DNA of 41,198 nucleotides from Streptomyces albus subsp. chlorinus (GTDB lineage Bacteria; Actinomycetota; Actinomycetes; Streptomycetales; Streptomycetaceae), in NCBI RefSeq assembly GCF_013302895.1, contig NZ_VJOK01000001.1, positions 3,411,458 to 3,452,655 of the forward strand, written 5' to 3'. A program made the translations under genes and the position numbers. A model generated the notes under the pieces. It was given only the letters and a program-made list of their open reading frames with translations, was not told where the DNA came from and ran no database searches. Numbering within the stretch: the first letter of the stretch is position 1; each line of letters begins with the position of its first letter. Shown one piece after another: positions 24,288 through 32,358 of this stretch.

Positions 24288-25832
24288 TCAGCCGGATGTC
24301 ACGACGTCCGCCACCACGCAGCTCACGTTGTCGGGGCCGCCGGCGCGGTTGGCCAGGTCGACCAGGGCGCGGACCGCGTCCCGGGGCTCGGGCACCGAGG
24401 CGAGCACTGTCCGCACCTCCGGGACGGGTACGACCGCGGACAGGCCGTCCGAGCACAGCAGGTAGCGGTCGCCGGGGAGGGCGTCGTGCAGCCGCAACTC
24501 GGCGCCGGTACCGGCATCGGGTCCGGGGTTGGGGTTGGGGTTGGGGTTGGGGTTGGGGTCGGGGTCGGGGTCGGGAACGGTTCCGGTCCCGTGCCCCGTC
24601 CCGTACCCGGGCCTCGTCCCGTACCCGTGCCCCGTCAGGGCCCGGGCCAGCAGGGCGCGTTGCGGATGGGACGCGGCCTCCTCGGGGGTGAGCCGTCCCT
24701 CGTCGACCATCGTCTGCACGACGGTGTGGTCGTGCGTGATCTGGAAGAGGCCGCCCCCGCGCAGCACGTAGGCGCGGGAGTCGCCGATGTGGACGAGGGC
24801 GAGGCGGGAGCCGGTCCACAGCAGTGCGGTGAGCGTCGTCCCGACCTCGTCGTGTGCCGCGCCGGGTGCCGCACTGTGTACCGCGTCCGGTGCCGCGCCG
24901 GATTCCGCGACGTCCCGCACGGCACGGCCGGCCTCGGCGAGCGTGTCCTCCAGCGCGTTCAGCAGCTCACCGGCCGGGGCCGCGACGGCGTCCGGCTCCA
25001 GCCGCCGGAACGCCTCGACGGCGGCGGCACTCGCGGGGCCGCCCCCGCTGCCGAAACCGTCGGCGACGGCCAGCAGCCGCGAACCGGCGTACAGGGCGTC
25101 CTGGTTGCTCTCCCGTACGCGTCCGGTGTCCGAGAGGGCGGCGTAACGGATGCCGAGTGCGGCGGCGGTCGCCGCCTTTGAGGGGGTCGTACCGGGGTGC
25201 TCCGGCATGGGGATCACGGGGATCGGTTCCTTCCGCGACAGGTGGGCGACGAGGAAGGTGGCCAGGTCCCTGCGCGCCGCGAACCCGGCCTCGACGGACG
25301 CCCAGTACGCGCGGACTTCCCGTGCGGCGGCTGAGACGCCCGCACCCCTTCCCGGACCGGGGCCCGGCACCGGGTCCAGTCCCGGATCCGGGGTCGGGTC
25401 CAGGGTCGGGTCCGGGCCGGAGTCCAGAGCCGCATCGGCACCGGCACCGGCACCGGCTGCCCGGCCCGCAGACGCACTCGCGGTCGCAGACACACCCGCA
25501 GTCGCGCACGGGTCCACGTCCGAGTGAGGGCGCGGGTCCACGTCCGAGTGAGGGCGCGGGTCCGTGTCCGCGTGCGCGCCGGGGGTGCCGGAGGGCACCT
25601 CGGGTGTCGCCGCCAGCTCGCACACGCGCCGGATACGGGTGAGGGGCATGCCCAGGCGGCGCAGCCAGGCCACCAGCCGGGCTGCTTCCAGCTGTTCGGG
25701 GGCGTAGAGGCGGTAGCCGCTGACCGGGTCCACCTGGGCGGGGGTCAGCAGTCCCAGCTCGTCGTACAGCCGCAGAGCCTTCGGTGACAGCCGCGACGCC
25801 TTCGCGAAGGCCCCGATGGTCAGCAGTTCCAT
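24288..25832 (-). CDS. MerR DNA-binding domain fused to PP2C protein phosphatase
   Basis: 514 residues. Residues 1-72 are a MerR HTH and wing ([40 protein letters not shown]). A repetitive Asp/Pro/Ala linker (about 78-165) and a helical piece ([20 protein letters not shown]) follow. From about 225 is a complete PP2C domain: [47 protein letters not shown] and [10 protein letters not shown] carry the metal-binding Asps. A second repeat, (D/N)P x8, interrupts the phosphatase near residues 420-435. It should dephosphorylate Ser/Thr proteins and bind DNA; targets are unknown. Confidence 0.85.
   Translation of the reverse strand: MELLTIGAFAKASRLSPKALRLYDELGLLTPAQVDPVSGYRLYAPEQLEAARLVAWLRRLGMPLTRIRRVCELAATPEVPSGTPGAHADTDPRPHSDVDPRPHSDVDPCATAGVSATASASAGRAAGAGAGADAALDSGPDPTLDPTPDPGLDPVPGPGPGRGAGVSAAAREVRAYWASVEAGFAARRDLATFLVAHLSRKEPIPVIPMPEHPGTTPSKAATAAALGIRYAALSDTGRVRESNQDALYAGSRLLAVADGFGSGGGPASAAAVEAFRRLEPDAVAAPAGELLNALEDTLAEAGRAVRDVAESGAAPDAVHSAAPGAAHDEVGTTLTALLWTGSRLALVHIGDSRAYVLRGGGLFQITHDHTVVQTMVDEGRLTPEEAASHPQRALLARALTGHGYGTRPGYGTGHGTGTVPDPDPDPNPNPNPNPNPGPDAGTGAELRLHDALPGDRYLLCSDGLSAVVPVPEVRTVLASVPEPRDAVRALVDLANRAGGPDNVSCVVADVVTSG
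24525..24575 (+). repeat. GGGGTT/GGGGTC hexanucleotide repeat inside the PP2C domain
   Basis: Five GGGGTT units followed by three GGGGTC units and a final GGG. On the minus strand it encodes Asn-Pro and Asp-Pro dipeptides. The G-rich plus strand could fold as a G-quadruplex. Confidence 0.9.
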
Positions 25833-26049
25833 GGCCGTCCCTCCCTCTCGCGCCGGGCACCTCGCCCGGCCCCATCGATGCTGGGGCTTCCCCCGAGGTG
25901 AAGGTCAACGGCCCGGGCGAAGGCCGACGGGCCAGGCGAAGGCCGACGGGCCGGCGCGAAGGCCGACGGGCCAGGTGAGATCAGCAGGTCGGGCGAAGGT
26001 CGACGGGTCGGGCCGGGGCCCCGTGCCGGAAGGAGGCCCGGCGTGGGCC
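25833..26049. repeat. GGCGAAGGCCGACGGGCC repeats upstream of the MerR-PP2C gene
   Basis: At least four imperfect copies (about 25896-26013) of a 16-20 bp unit resembling GGCGAAGGCCGACGGGCC. The MerR-PP2C promoter must lie in or near this array; no clear -10/-35 was identified. Confidence 0.6.
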
Positions 26050-26310
26050 TCAGCGGCTGCTCAGTACTCCCACGATCCGGCTGGAGCCGTCCGCGCCGTG
26101 GCCCCAATCCGATGGCGCGGCGGGCCCACCCCTCCGCCGCCCGCATGACACCGGCGTCGATGCCGTGGGACTCGGAGGCGTGGACGATGTGGGCCATGGA
26201 GGAGGCCGCCGAGGTGAGCGGGTTCAGCTCGCCGGAGCAGCGGCTCCGGGACGCGACGTACCGCCCGGCATCGAGGCGATGTCGGCACGGCGCCGTCCGC
26301 CGGACGACCG
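26050..26310 (-). pseudogene. C-terminal remnant of an NAD(P)-dependent oxidoreductase (imine reductase / 6PGDH-like)
   Basis: Reading the minus strand, fragments in different frames add up to the end of a 3-hydroxyisobutyrate-dehydrogenase/imine-reductase-like protein: LDAGRY, then SGELNPLTSAASSMAHIVHA and SESHGIDAGVM, then, after a frameshift in a G-run near 26105, GHGADGSSRIVGVLSSR and a stop at 26050-26052. The pattern 'DAGRY...MAHIVHASE...G(I/V)D...GHG.DG' is typical of that C-terminal helical domain. The NAD-binding N-terminal half is missing. It lies 18 bases after the CGNR gene. Assignment is by pattern only. Confidence 0.55.
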
Positions 26311-26328
26311 GCACGGACGTCGGCGTCG

Positions 26329-26922
26329 TCACTCCGTTGCGGTGCGGCGGGCGTAGGCGCGGGCGGCGCGGGCGCGGTCGCCGCAGCGGGTGGAGCACCA
26401 CTGGCGGCGGCCGTGCTTGAGCAGGAAGCGGTTGCAGGGCGGGGAGGCGCAGGCGGCCAAGCGTGCGGCGTCGGGGGAAGTGAGCAGGTCGGCGGTGTCG
26501 GCGGCGATGACCGCCAGGGCGTGTTCGACGATCGCGGTGGTGGGGTGGGGGGTGGCGCGGTAGGGGCCGGTCTTCTCGTCCCACAGCAGCAGGGACGCGG
26601 TCGGGACGCGGGTCATCGCGTCGTTGACCGCCTTGACGGCGGCGGGCAGGGCGGGCCGGCCGGCGACGCGGGAGGCCAGCAGCGACCTGACCTGTTCCCG
26701 CAGCGAACGCAGCTGCGTTGCGCACATCTCGGCCATGCCGGTGTCCTCCGGAGCGAGGTCGCGCTGCGTCAGCCACCGCTCGGCCCGCGCCGGGGTGCCC
26801 AGGAGGTCGGCCATATGCCCGCCGGGCAGCGCGACGGCGCTGTTGGCCAGCCCCAGGGCGGGGTGCTCCGCCTCGCCCGGCGCCGACGGAAGGACGGCTT
26901 CTTCCCTCACGGACTCTTCCAT
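26329..26922 (-). CDS. CGNR zinc-finger (ABATE-domain) regulator
   Basis: 197 residues. The ABATE domain (about 25-150) precedes a treble-clef zinc finger, CASPPCNRFLLKHGRRQWCS and TRCGDR, giving C-x4-C and C-x3-C ligands. The family hallmark CGNR is CGDR here. These proteins are putative stress-linked transcription regulators, often beside an oxidoreductase or transporter; here the neighbour is a decayed oxidoreductase. The leaderless start ATG 26922 is chosen because TACCAT (complement of 26930-26935) ends 7 bases upstream; ATG 26931 overlaps that box. Confidence 0.82.
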   Translation of the reverse strand: MEESVREEAVLPSAPGEAEHPALGLANSAVALPGGHMADLLGTPARAERWLTQRDLAPEDTGMAEMCATQLRSLREQVRSLLASRVAGRPALPAAVKAVNDAMTRVPTASLLLWDEKTGPYRATPHPTTAIVEHALAVIAADTADLLTSPDAARLAACASPPCNRFLLKHGRRQWCSTRCGDRARAARAYARRTATE

Positions 26923-27096
26923 ACTTCTCATGGTACGGGTTGCATGTATCCGTGAGGCGCGGGCTCCCGTCATCTCGCGGTTGACAAGCAAGCGCTCCGC
27001 GAGGGACTCCTTTCGCGCGTCTTACCTGACCCTTCCGCTCCCAGTACGGCACCTACCGTGCTCAGTCACACAGTCACACACCAAGGCGGAGCACAG

Positions 27097-27140
27097 TTGC
27101 AAGCAGGGTGCTTGCAAAAGTTAGCGGGTGGGTGCACTCT
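27097..27140 (+). promoter_or_regulatory. Operator palindrome and promoter of the XRE gene
   Basis: Perfect 9-bp arms TTGCAAGCA (27097-27105) and TGCTTGCAA (27109-27117) surround GGG. The right arm ends in TTGCAA, a -35-like box, 17 bp before CACTCT (27135-27140), which ends 6 bases before the ATG. A repressor here would cover the -35. Tandem CAGTCACA copies lie just upstream (about 27063-27080). Confidence 0.6.
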
Positions 27141-27146
27141 GGAGTC

Positions 27147-27551
27147 ATGGCCTCGCTCAACGTCGGGAACCTCGGGGAGTTCCTGCGGGAACAACGGCGG
27201 ACCGCGAAGCTGTCGCTGCGGCAGCTCGCGGAGGCCGCCGGTGTCTCGAACCCGTATCTGAGCCAGATCGAGCGCGGCCTGCGCAAACCGAGCGCGGAGA
27301 TCCTGCAGCAACTGGCCAGGGCGCTGCGGATCTCGGCGGAGACGCTCTACGTGCAGGCCGGGATTCTCGACGAGCGGGACCGGGAGGACCTGCTGCAGGT
27401 GCCCGCCGCGATTCTCGCGGACTCCTCGATCAACGAGCGGCAGAAGCAGGCGCTGCTCCAGATCTACGAGTCGTTCCGCAAGGAGAACGCGCAACAGCGG
27501 GCGGCCGGCCGCGACACGTCCGCTCCCCCGGCCGAGGGGCCGGCGGAGTAG
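27147..27551 (+). CDS. XRE-family DNA-binding regulator
   Basis: 134 residues. The lambda-repressor-type HTH spans about 8-65 (LGEFLREQRRTAKLSLRQLA, GVSNPYLSQIERGLRKPSAE). A short helical C-terminus (LLQVPAAILADSSINERQKQ) follows and the end is disordered. Homologues in Streptomyces usually precede an HBHA-like gene, as here. Leaderless start: CACTCT 6 bases before ATG 27147 and no usable ribosome-binding site. The palindrome over its -35 box points to autoregulation. Confidence 0.85.
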   Translation: MASLNVGNLGEFLREQRRTAKLSLRQLAEAAGVSNPYLSQIERGLRKPSAEILQQLARALRISAETLYVQAGILDERDREDLLQVPAAILADSSINERQKQALLQIYESFRKENAQQRAAGRDTSAPPAEGPAE

Positions 27552-27573
27552 GGCGGTGGGGCGGGGTGGCACG

Positions 27574-27611
27574 ACGGCGCGCGGCGAGGTGCGCCGTGCG
27601 GCGCGCGCCGT
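27574..27611 (+). terminator. Hairpin after the XRE gene
   Basis: 10-bp arms ACGGCGCGCG (27574-27583) and CGCGCGCCGT (27602-27611), 22 bases after the stop codon. Confidence 0.6.
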
Positions 27612-27935
27612 GTGCCCGCAGCGGGGCGCAGGACACCACAGCGGATCCGGCGACAGCCGGCCCGACAACAGCCGGCCGAGCAACAGCCAGCCGGCACAAC
27701 GAACGCCAGCACGACGAACACCGACACAACGAACACCGGCACAGCGACAGAGCGCACCGGCACCGAGCGCACCGACCGGCTCTCCCGGCGAGTTCAGCCA
27801 GGCGGGCACGGGGGCCGGGCGGACGACCGAGCGAGTACCGCCACAACGAGCACGGCCACGGACGAGACGACCACGACGAGTACGGCCACGGACGAGTACG
27901 GCCACGACGAGCACGGCCACGAAAGGCGAACCCTC
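27612..27935. repeat. Low-complexity ACGAACACC/ACGAGCACGGCC repeat stretch upstream of the HBHA-like gene
   Basis: About 320 bases built of short imperfect repeats: CGACAACAGCCGGCC and ACGAACACCGACACA (27655-27760), then CACGACGAGTACGGCCACGG (27840-27925). One frame is open throughout and in frame with the next gene, but AAAGG before ATG 27936 and the conserved protein start argue that it is untranslated leader or promoter DNA. Confidence 0.6.
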
Positions 27936-28682
27936 ATGCCCATCGCGAACGACCTGCGCAAGACCCTCACCGACCCGACGCCCCTCTACTTCGCCGCGGG
28001 TGTCGTCGACAAGCTCCGCGAGGAGGCCCCGCAGGCCCTCGCTGCGGTCCGTGAGACGGACCCGAAGGAGGTCCAGGCGAAGCTCGCCCAGCAGGCCAAG
28101 GAGACCCAGGCGAAGGTGACCGAGACGCTCAGCGGGCTCGACACCGACCTCAAGAAGCTCCGCGAGCAGGCGCAGCACCTGGCCCTCCAGGGGGTCGGCT
28201 TCGCCGCGGAGTACGCCGTCAAGGCGCGCGAGGCCTACGACGAGCTGGCCGTGCGCGGTCGTGAGGCGGTCAAGAACTGGCGCGGCGAGGGCGAGCGGCG
28301 CGAGGCCCCGGAGGTGACCGTGGAGCGTGAGCCGGTCCTGTCCGTGAAGGTCGCCGAGCCGCCGGCCGAGGAGACGCCCGACACGGGTGTGACGCCCAAG
28401 AGTCCCGACACGGGTGTGACGCCCAAGAGCACGGCGACCACGAACACGAACGCCACAAGCACGGCGACCACGAGCACCAACGCCAAGAGCACGGCCGCCA
28501 AGAGCACGGCTGCCAGGAGCGCGTCCGCCAAGAGCGCGAGCAATGGCGCGGGCACCGGCACCTCCGCCACCCGCAAGAGCACGGGCACCACCGCCCGGAA
28601 GCCGGCCTCGAAGCAGACGGAGGCCAAGAAGCAGAACGGCGAGGGGGCCAAGGGGGAGACCGGGAAGGGGACGGAGTCCTGA
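27936..28682 (+). CDS. HBHA-like (heparin-binding hemagglutinin-like) coiled-coil protein with Lys-rich tail
   Basis: 248 residues. MPIANDLRKTLTDPTPLYFA and GVVDKLREEAP are followed by a long amphipathic helix (about 40-110; AKLAQQAKETQAKVTETLSG) and AYDELAVRGREAVKNWR, matching the architecture of mycobacterial HBHA. The C-terminal ~120 residues are Lys/Ala/Thr/Ser repeats (VTPKS, TATT, AKSTAAKS). HBHA binds glycosaminoglycans and has also been tied to lipid bodies and potassium handling. In a soil organism adhesion is not obvious; the basic tail might bind nucleic acid or polymers. No signal peptide. Confidence 0.75.
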   Translation: MPIANDLRKTLTDPTPLYFAAGVVDKLREEAPQALAAVRETDPKEVQAKLAQQAKETQAKVTETLSGLDTDLKKLREQAQHLALQGVGFAAEYAVKAREAYDELAVRGREAVKNWRGEGERREAPEVTVEREPVLSVKVAEPPAEETPDTGVTPKSPDTGVTPKSTATTNTNATSTATTSTNAKSTAAKSTAARSASAKSASNGAGTGTSATRKSTGTTARKPASKQTEAKKQNGEGAKGETGKGTES

Positions 28683-28707
28683 GCCGCCCGGGAAGGCGTG
28701 ACGGGGG

Positions 28708-28738
28708 CGGACCGGGCACTCTTCGCGTACCCGGTCCG
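28708..28738 (+). terminator. Terminator after the HBHA-like gene
   Basis: 9-bp arms CGGACCGGG (28708-28716) and CCCGGTCCG (28730-28738). Confidence 0.65.
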
Positions 28739-28806
28739 TTCCCTGAGTGCTGGGGTACGGTGGCCGCACAGGGCCCTGACCGAGACCGACCTGGAGTGTG
28801 AGCACC

Positions 28807-29151
28807 ATGCTGTTCGAGAGCTTCCAGCTCACCGTCATGGCGCTGATCGGCATCGTGATGCTCGCCCTGGCGGTCTTCGCCTTCGTGGACGGCGCGCTGC
28901 GGCGGGAGGACGCCTACCGCGCGGCCGATAAGCAGAACAAGCAGTTCTGGCTGATCATCCTGGGCCTCACCATCCTGGTGAACCTGCTGATCCCCTTCCT
29001 GATGCTGCAACTCATCGGGCTGATCGCCTCGATCGTCTACATCGTCGACGTGCGCCCCGCCCTCAAGCAGGTGATGGGCGGCGGCCAGGGCTGGCGCCGC
29101 CGCGGCGGCAGCAGCAGCGACGGTCCGTACGGACCGTTCAACGGCCGGTGA
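28807..29151 (+). CDS. DUF2516 membrane protein
   Basis: 114 residues. Two to three hydrophobic helices (LTVMALIGIVMLALAVFAFV; FWLIILGLTILVNLLIPFLM; LIGLIASIVYIVDVRPAL) and a Gly/Arg/Ser tail. VDVRPALKQV is a DUF2516 hallmark. GGAG lies 10 bases before ATG 28807; a GTG at 28798 is too close to it. It follows the XRE and HBHA-like genes in the order I would expect in Streptomyces. Its last 14 bases overlap the converging phosphatase gene. Confidence 0.82.
   Translation: MLFESFQLTVMALIGIVMLALAVFAFVDGALRREDAYRAADKQNKQFWLIILGLTILVNLLIPFLMLQLIGLIASIVYIVDVRPALKQVMGGGQGWRRRGGSSSDGPYGPFNGR
29121..29136. terminator. Perfect palindrome at the overlapping ends of two genes
   Basis: CGGTCCGT and ACGGACCG are contiguous, inside the DUF2516 coding end and just past the phosphatase stop (29138-29140). 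It may terminate both converging transcripts. Confidence 0.45.
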
Positions 29152-30631
29152 CGGACCGCTCCCGCTCCAGCAGCACCACCGCCACGTCGTCGGTCAGCTC
29201 CCCGCCGTTGAGGCGGTGGACGTCGGTCATCGTGGCCTCCAGCAGCTGTTCGCCGCGCGCCCCCTCGGCCATCCGCCGGGAGACGATGTCGAGCATCCCC
29301 TGCTGACCGAGGCGTTCCCGGCTGCGGGTGCCCCCCTCGTCCACGCGGCCCTCGATCAGGCCGTCGGTGTACATCATCAGGCTCCATGTGCGCCCCAGCG
29401 CGACCTGGCGGCGGGGCCAGCGGGCGTGCGGCAGCAGGCCGAGCGCGGGGCCGCTCTCGTCGTACGGCAGCAGCCGGGGCGCCGCTCCCGCGCCCCCGGC
29501 GAACAGCGGTGAGGGATGTCCGGCCAGGCAGACGCCGGCGCTGCGGCCGTCGGCGGCGATGTCCACGGTGCACAGCGTCGCGAAGATCTCCTCGCTGTCC
29601 CGCTCGTTCTCCAGCACCTTCTGGAGGGTGCTCAGCAGGGCGTCCCCGCACAGTCCCGCAAAGGTGAGCGCGCGCCAGGCGATGCGCAGTTCCACGCCGA
29701 GTGCCGCCTCGTCCGGGCCGTGGCCGCACACGTCGCCGATCATGGCGTGGACGACGCCGTCGGGGGTGCGGACGGTGTCGTAGAAGTCGCCGCCCAGCAG
29801 TGCGCGGGAGCGGCCGGGCCGGTAGCGGGCGGCGAACCGCAGCGCGCTGCCCTCCAGCAGCGGGCGGGGCAGCAGGCCGCGTTCGAGCCGGGCGTTCTCC
29901 TGGGCACGCAGCCGCGACTCGGTCAGCTGCCGCTGCGCCAGGTCGGCCTTCTTGCGGGCGACGGCGTACCGGATGGCGCGGGTCAGCAGCTTGCCGTCCA
30001 GCTCGTCGCGGAAGAGGTAGTCCTGGGCGCCGACGCGTACGGCGTCGGCGGCGCGCTCGGCGTCGCTGCCGTCGGTGAGCGCGAGCACCGCGTGCCGGGG
30101 CGCCATCTGCAGGACGCGGCGCAGGATGTCCAGCTCGTCCGTCCCGGACACGGGGGCGGGCACCCCCTCGGCGGTTGCGGATGCCGCCGGCGCCCCGGGC
30201 CCGGTCGCCTCCCGCGGGGGCGCGCCCGGCTGCCCGGGGACGGCCGGTTCTTCCCCGCCGCCGTCCCGACGACCTGCCTCACGTCCCGTCTCGCGTCCCG
30301 CCTCGCGGCCCTCCCCGTGCCCGTCCGCGCGGCTGTCGCCCCGGCCGTCCGCACGCCCGTCCCCGCGCTCCTCGCACGGCAGGGCGAGGTCCAGCAGGAT
30401 GCAGTGCACATCGTCGGTGAGCAGCCGTGCGGCCTCGGTGAGATTGCGGGCCGTCCGCACGCGCACGGGCTTGCCGTACGCGTCGAGCATGCGGGGCACG
30501 CTCACGGGACCGCCGGGGTCGTCCTCGATGACCAGCAGGGTCAGACTGCCGCCGGATCCCTGGGCGGCCTGCTGGGCCGGCGCGTCGGCGGACCGTGCCG
30601 CCGCCCCGGTCGCGGGCGCGCTTGCGGGCAT
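29138..30631 (-). CDS. Receiver domain-SpoIIE/RsbU-type PP2C phosphatase
   Basis: 497 residues. The receiver starts LLVIEDDPG (about 31-40) with phosphoacceptor Asp in ILLDLALP. After that motif a charged, repetitive insert (RADGRGDSRADGHGEGREAG and on) of about 75-80 residues interrupts it. The fold then resumes with AVLALTDGSDAERAADAVRV and GAQDYLFRDEL, where the usual conserved Lys is Arg. A linker helix and the phosphatase follow: GGDFYDTV, MIGDVCGHGPDEA, LMMYTDGLIE and ELTDDVAVVLL. Such proteins dephosphorylate anti-sigma antagonists. GGGAGAGG precedes the ATG. Confidence 0.87.
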   Translation of the reverse strand: MPASAPATGAAARSADAPAQQAAQGSGGSLTLLVIEDDPGGPVSVPRMLDAYGKPVRVRTARNLTEAARLLTDDVHCILLDLALPCEERGDGRADGRGDSRADGHGEGREAGRETGREAGRRDGGGEEPAVPGQPGAPPREATGPGAPAASATAEGVPAPVSGTDELDILRRVLQMAPRHAVLALTDGSDAERAADAVRVGAQDYLFRDELDGKLLTRAIRYAVARKKADLAQRQLTESRLRAQENARLERGLLPRPLLEGSALRFAARYRPGRSRALLGGDFYDTVRTPDGVVHAMIGDVCGHGPDEAALGVELRIAWRALTFAGLCGDALLSTLQKVLENERDSEEIFATLCTVDIAADGRSAGVCLAGHPSPLFAGGAGAAPRLLPYDESGPALGLLPHARWPRRQVALGRTWSLMMYTDGLIEGRVDEGGTRSRERLGQQGMLDIVSRRMAEGARGEQLLEATMTDVHRLNGGELTDDVAVVLLERERSVTGR

Positions 30632-31036
30632 GCTGAAACCTCTCCCTCCCCCGAGGGCGTGGTGCGCGCCGTGCGGCGGCCACCATGGACCGGCCCGGAA
30701 CGGCGCGCGGTGGTCGGGCGCTCGTCATCCCGGGCTATGAGAAGGGACCTTAACGCCCTCGGCTGTGCGGACGGAATGGCGGATGCGGACACGCCACGGT
30801 CATATGCCCATGTGGACGGGGGGAGTTGACCGCCCCCTCACACTCGCGCACCCGCCCCGTACATGACCAAACTCACGCACCGAACACCGCGAAATCCGCA
30901 CAGGGACGCCCATAAGGAATCATGCCGCGACACCCATCGTCGGACCTTCCACCGGAAGGGTGCACACCGGGCGAAGAGTGCCGAGCACGCGAACCGGACC
31001 GGCCGGTCCGTCCACCACATCCCGGCGTGACCTGGC
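30632..31036. other. Intergenic region between phosphatase and NlpC/P60 genes
   Basis: About 400 bases between two minus-strand genes. It holds a perfect 16-bp palindrome (CGGACCGG/CCGGTCCG, 30995-31010), 26 bases past the NlpC/P60 stop and probably its terminator, and presumably the phosphatase promoter. Short open frames here lack ribosome-binding sites. Confidence 0.5.
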
Positions 31037-32125
31037 TCACTTGTCGGGGCGCACGACGCCCAGGATCGGCATCGAGCCGGCCCCCTCGACGGTGATCTGC
31101 CGCCCGGTGCGCGGCGCGTGCAGCAGTGCGCCGTCCCCGACGTAGATCCCGACGTGGCTCGCGTCCCGCTTGTAGATGATCAGGTCCCCGGGGCGCATCT
31201 TGTTCACCGGCACGTGCGGCAGCCGCTTCCACTGCTCCTGCGAGGTCCGCGGAATGGACTCCCCCGCGGCCTCCCACGCCCGCATCGTCAGGCCCGAGCA
31301 GTCGAAGGTGTCGGGACCCTCCGCGCCCCAGACGTAGTCCTTGCCGATCTGCTTGCTCGCCCAGGCGATGGCCCGGCGCCCGGCCGGCGACGCCGTGCCG
31401 CCCGCCCCCTTCAGAGCGCCCGAGTCCAGCCACTTGGCCTGCCGTGCCTTGGCCGCGTCCTCCTCCAGCCGGCGCAGCCGCTCCCGTTCCTCCTTCTTGA
31501 GGCCCGACTCGATCCGCTCGGCCTTCGCCAGCTGGGCGGTGATCCTCTTCTTCGCCGCCGCCTTCTTCTTGCGCGTCTTCTCCAGCTTCGTCCACTGCTC
31601 GGCGGCGTCCTCGGCGTCCCCCCGGAGCGAGGAGCGGGCCTTGGTGAGGGTGCCGATGAACGCGCGGGTGGCCTGCTGGCCCTTGTGGGCGAGGGAGAGG
31701 CCGCGCAGGAAGTCCTCCGGGTCGTCGGCGAGCACCAGCTTGGCACCCGGCGGCATCCCGCCGTTGCGGTACTGGGCACGGGCCATGGCACCCGCGGTGT
31801 CGTTGAGCCTGTCGAGCCTGCCCTGGGTGGTGTCGATCCGCTTGGCGAGGCTGACCAGGTGCTTCTGCTGCCTCTTGGCCGCCGCCTCGGCCGCGTTGTA
31901 GGCGTCCGTCGCCGACTCGGCCCTGTCGTGCAGCCGCTCGATGTCCTTGCGGATCTGCTCCAGACCCGGCCTGCCGCCCTCGGGGGACCCGCCCGGCCCC
32001 GCCTCCGGGGGGTCGGCGTACGCGGTGCCGAGCGCGGGGCCCGCGAGCAGCAGCAACGCGCAGGACACGACGAGGGTGCCGTGCCGCCCGGACGGGAAGG
32101 TCGAGCAGATCTGCGGCCGTCTCAC
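31037..32125 (-). CDS. Secreted NlpC/P60 peptidoglycan endopeptidase
   Basis: 362 residues. A signal peptide (GTLVVSCALLLLAGPALGTA, cut near AYAD) is followed by a long coiled coil (about 55-225; Lys/Glu/Ala-rich) and the NlpC/P60 domain: Cys276 in FDCSGLTMRAWE, His324 in SHVGIYVGD and His336 in LLHAPRTG form the catalytic triad. These enzymes cleave D-Glu-mDAP or related stem-peptide bonds during growth and sporulation. GTG 32125 is chosen for its GGGGG at 8 bases; GTG 32134 is the alternative. It diverges from pstS. Confidence 0.85.
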   Translation of the reverse strand: MRRPQICSTFPSGRHGTLVVSCALLLLAGPALGTAYADPPEAGPGGSPEGGRPGLEQIRKDIERLHDRAESATDAYNAAEAAAKRQQKHLVSLAKRIDTTQGRLDRLNDTAGAMARAQYRNGGMPPGAKLVLADDPEDFLRGLSLAHKGQQATRAFIGTLTKARSSLRGDAEDAAEQWTKLEKTRKKKAAAKKRITAQLAKAERIESGLKKEERERLRRLEEDAAKARQAKWLDSGALKGAGGTASPAGRRAIAWASKQIGKDYVWGAEGPDTFDCSGLTMRAWEAAGESIPRTSQEQWKRLPHVPVNKMRPGDLIIYKRDASHVGIYVGDGALLHAPRTGRQITVEGAGSMPILGVVRPDK

Positions 32126-32303
32126 CCGGGCCACCCCCTGTGTCGATATGGTCAACTCGGGCCGGTGCAGCGGATAGTGCCATGCCGGTGCGGAAAGCAA
32201 CAGAGTCGCGTACTGACGAGTACGAGCGAGGAACGCGCTGGGCACGGCCGGGAGCGGCCGGGTGGCCTCCCGCCCGGGGCGGGGCACCGGGCTGACCGCC
32301 GAG

Positions 32304-32358
32304 GTTCACTCGGCGTTCACTCACCTCCGTCGGCTGCTTCACCTGATCTGTCTAATTT
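32304..32358 (+). promoter_or_regulatory. PHO boxes and promoter of pstSCAB
   Basis: 11-bp direct repeats GTTCACTCGGC (32304-32314) and GTTCACTCACC (32315-32325). A degenerate unit (32326-32336) and CTTCACCTGAT (32337-32347) keep exact 11-bp phasing. This matches the Streptomyces PhoP consensus GTTCACC. TAATTT (32353-32358) is a plausible -10. The region also faces the divergent NlpC/P60 gene. Confidence 0.82.

Noticed and set aside
24525..24575. GGGGTT array as a chromosome telomere
   Set aside because: Streptomyces telomeres are palindromic and protein-capped; this array is internal, in frame and inside a gene.
27612..27935. N-terminal extension of the HBHA-like protein by ~108 residues
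   Set aside because: The extension is pure low-complexity, while ATG 27936 has AAAGG upstream and begins the conserved part.
30838..31145. Short ORFs on both strands between the phosphatase and NlpC/P60 genes
   Set aside because: No ribosome-binding sites, atypical composition and no recognisable products.
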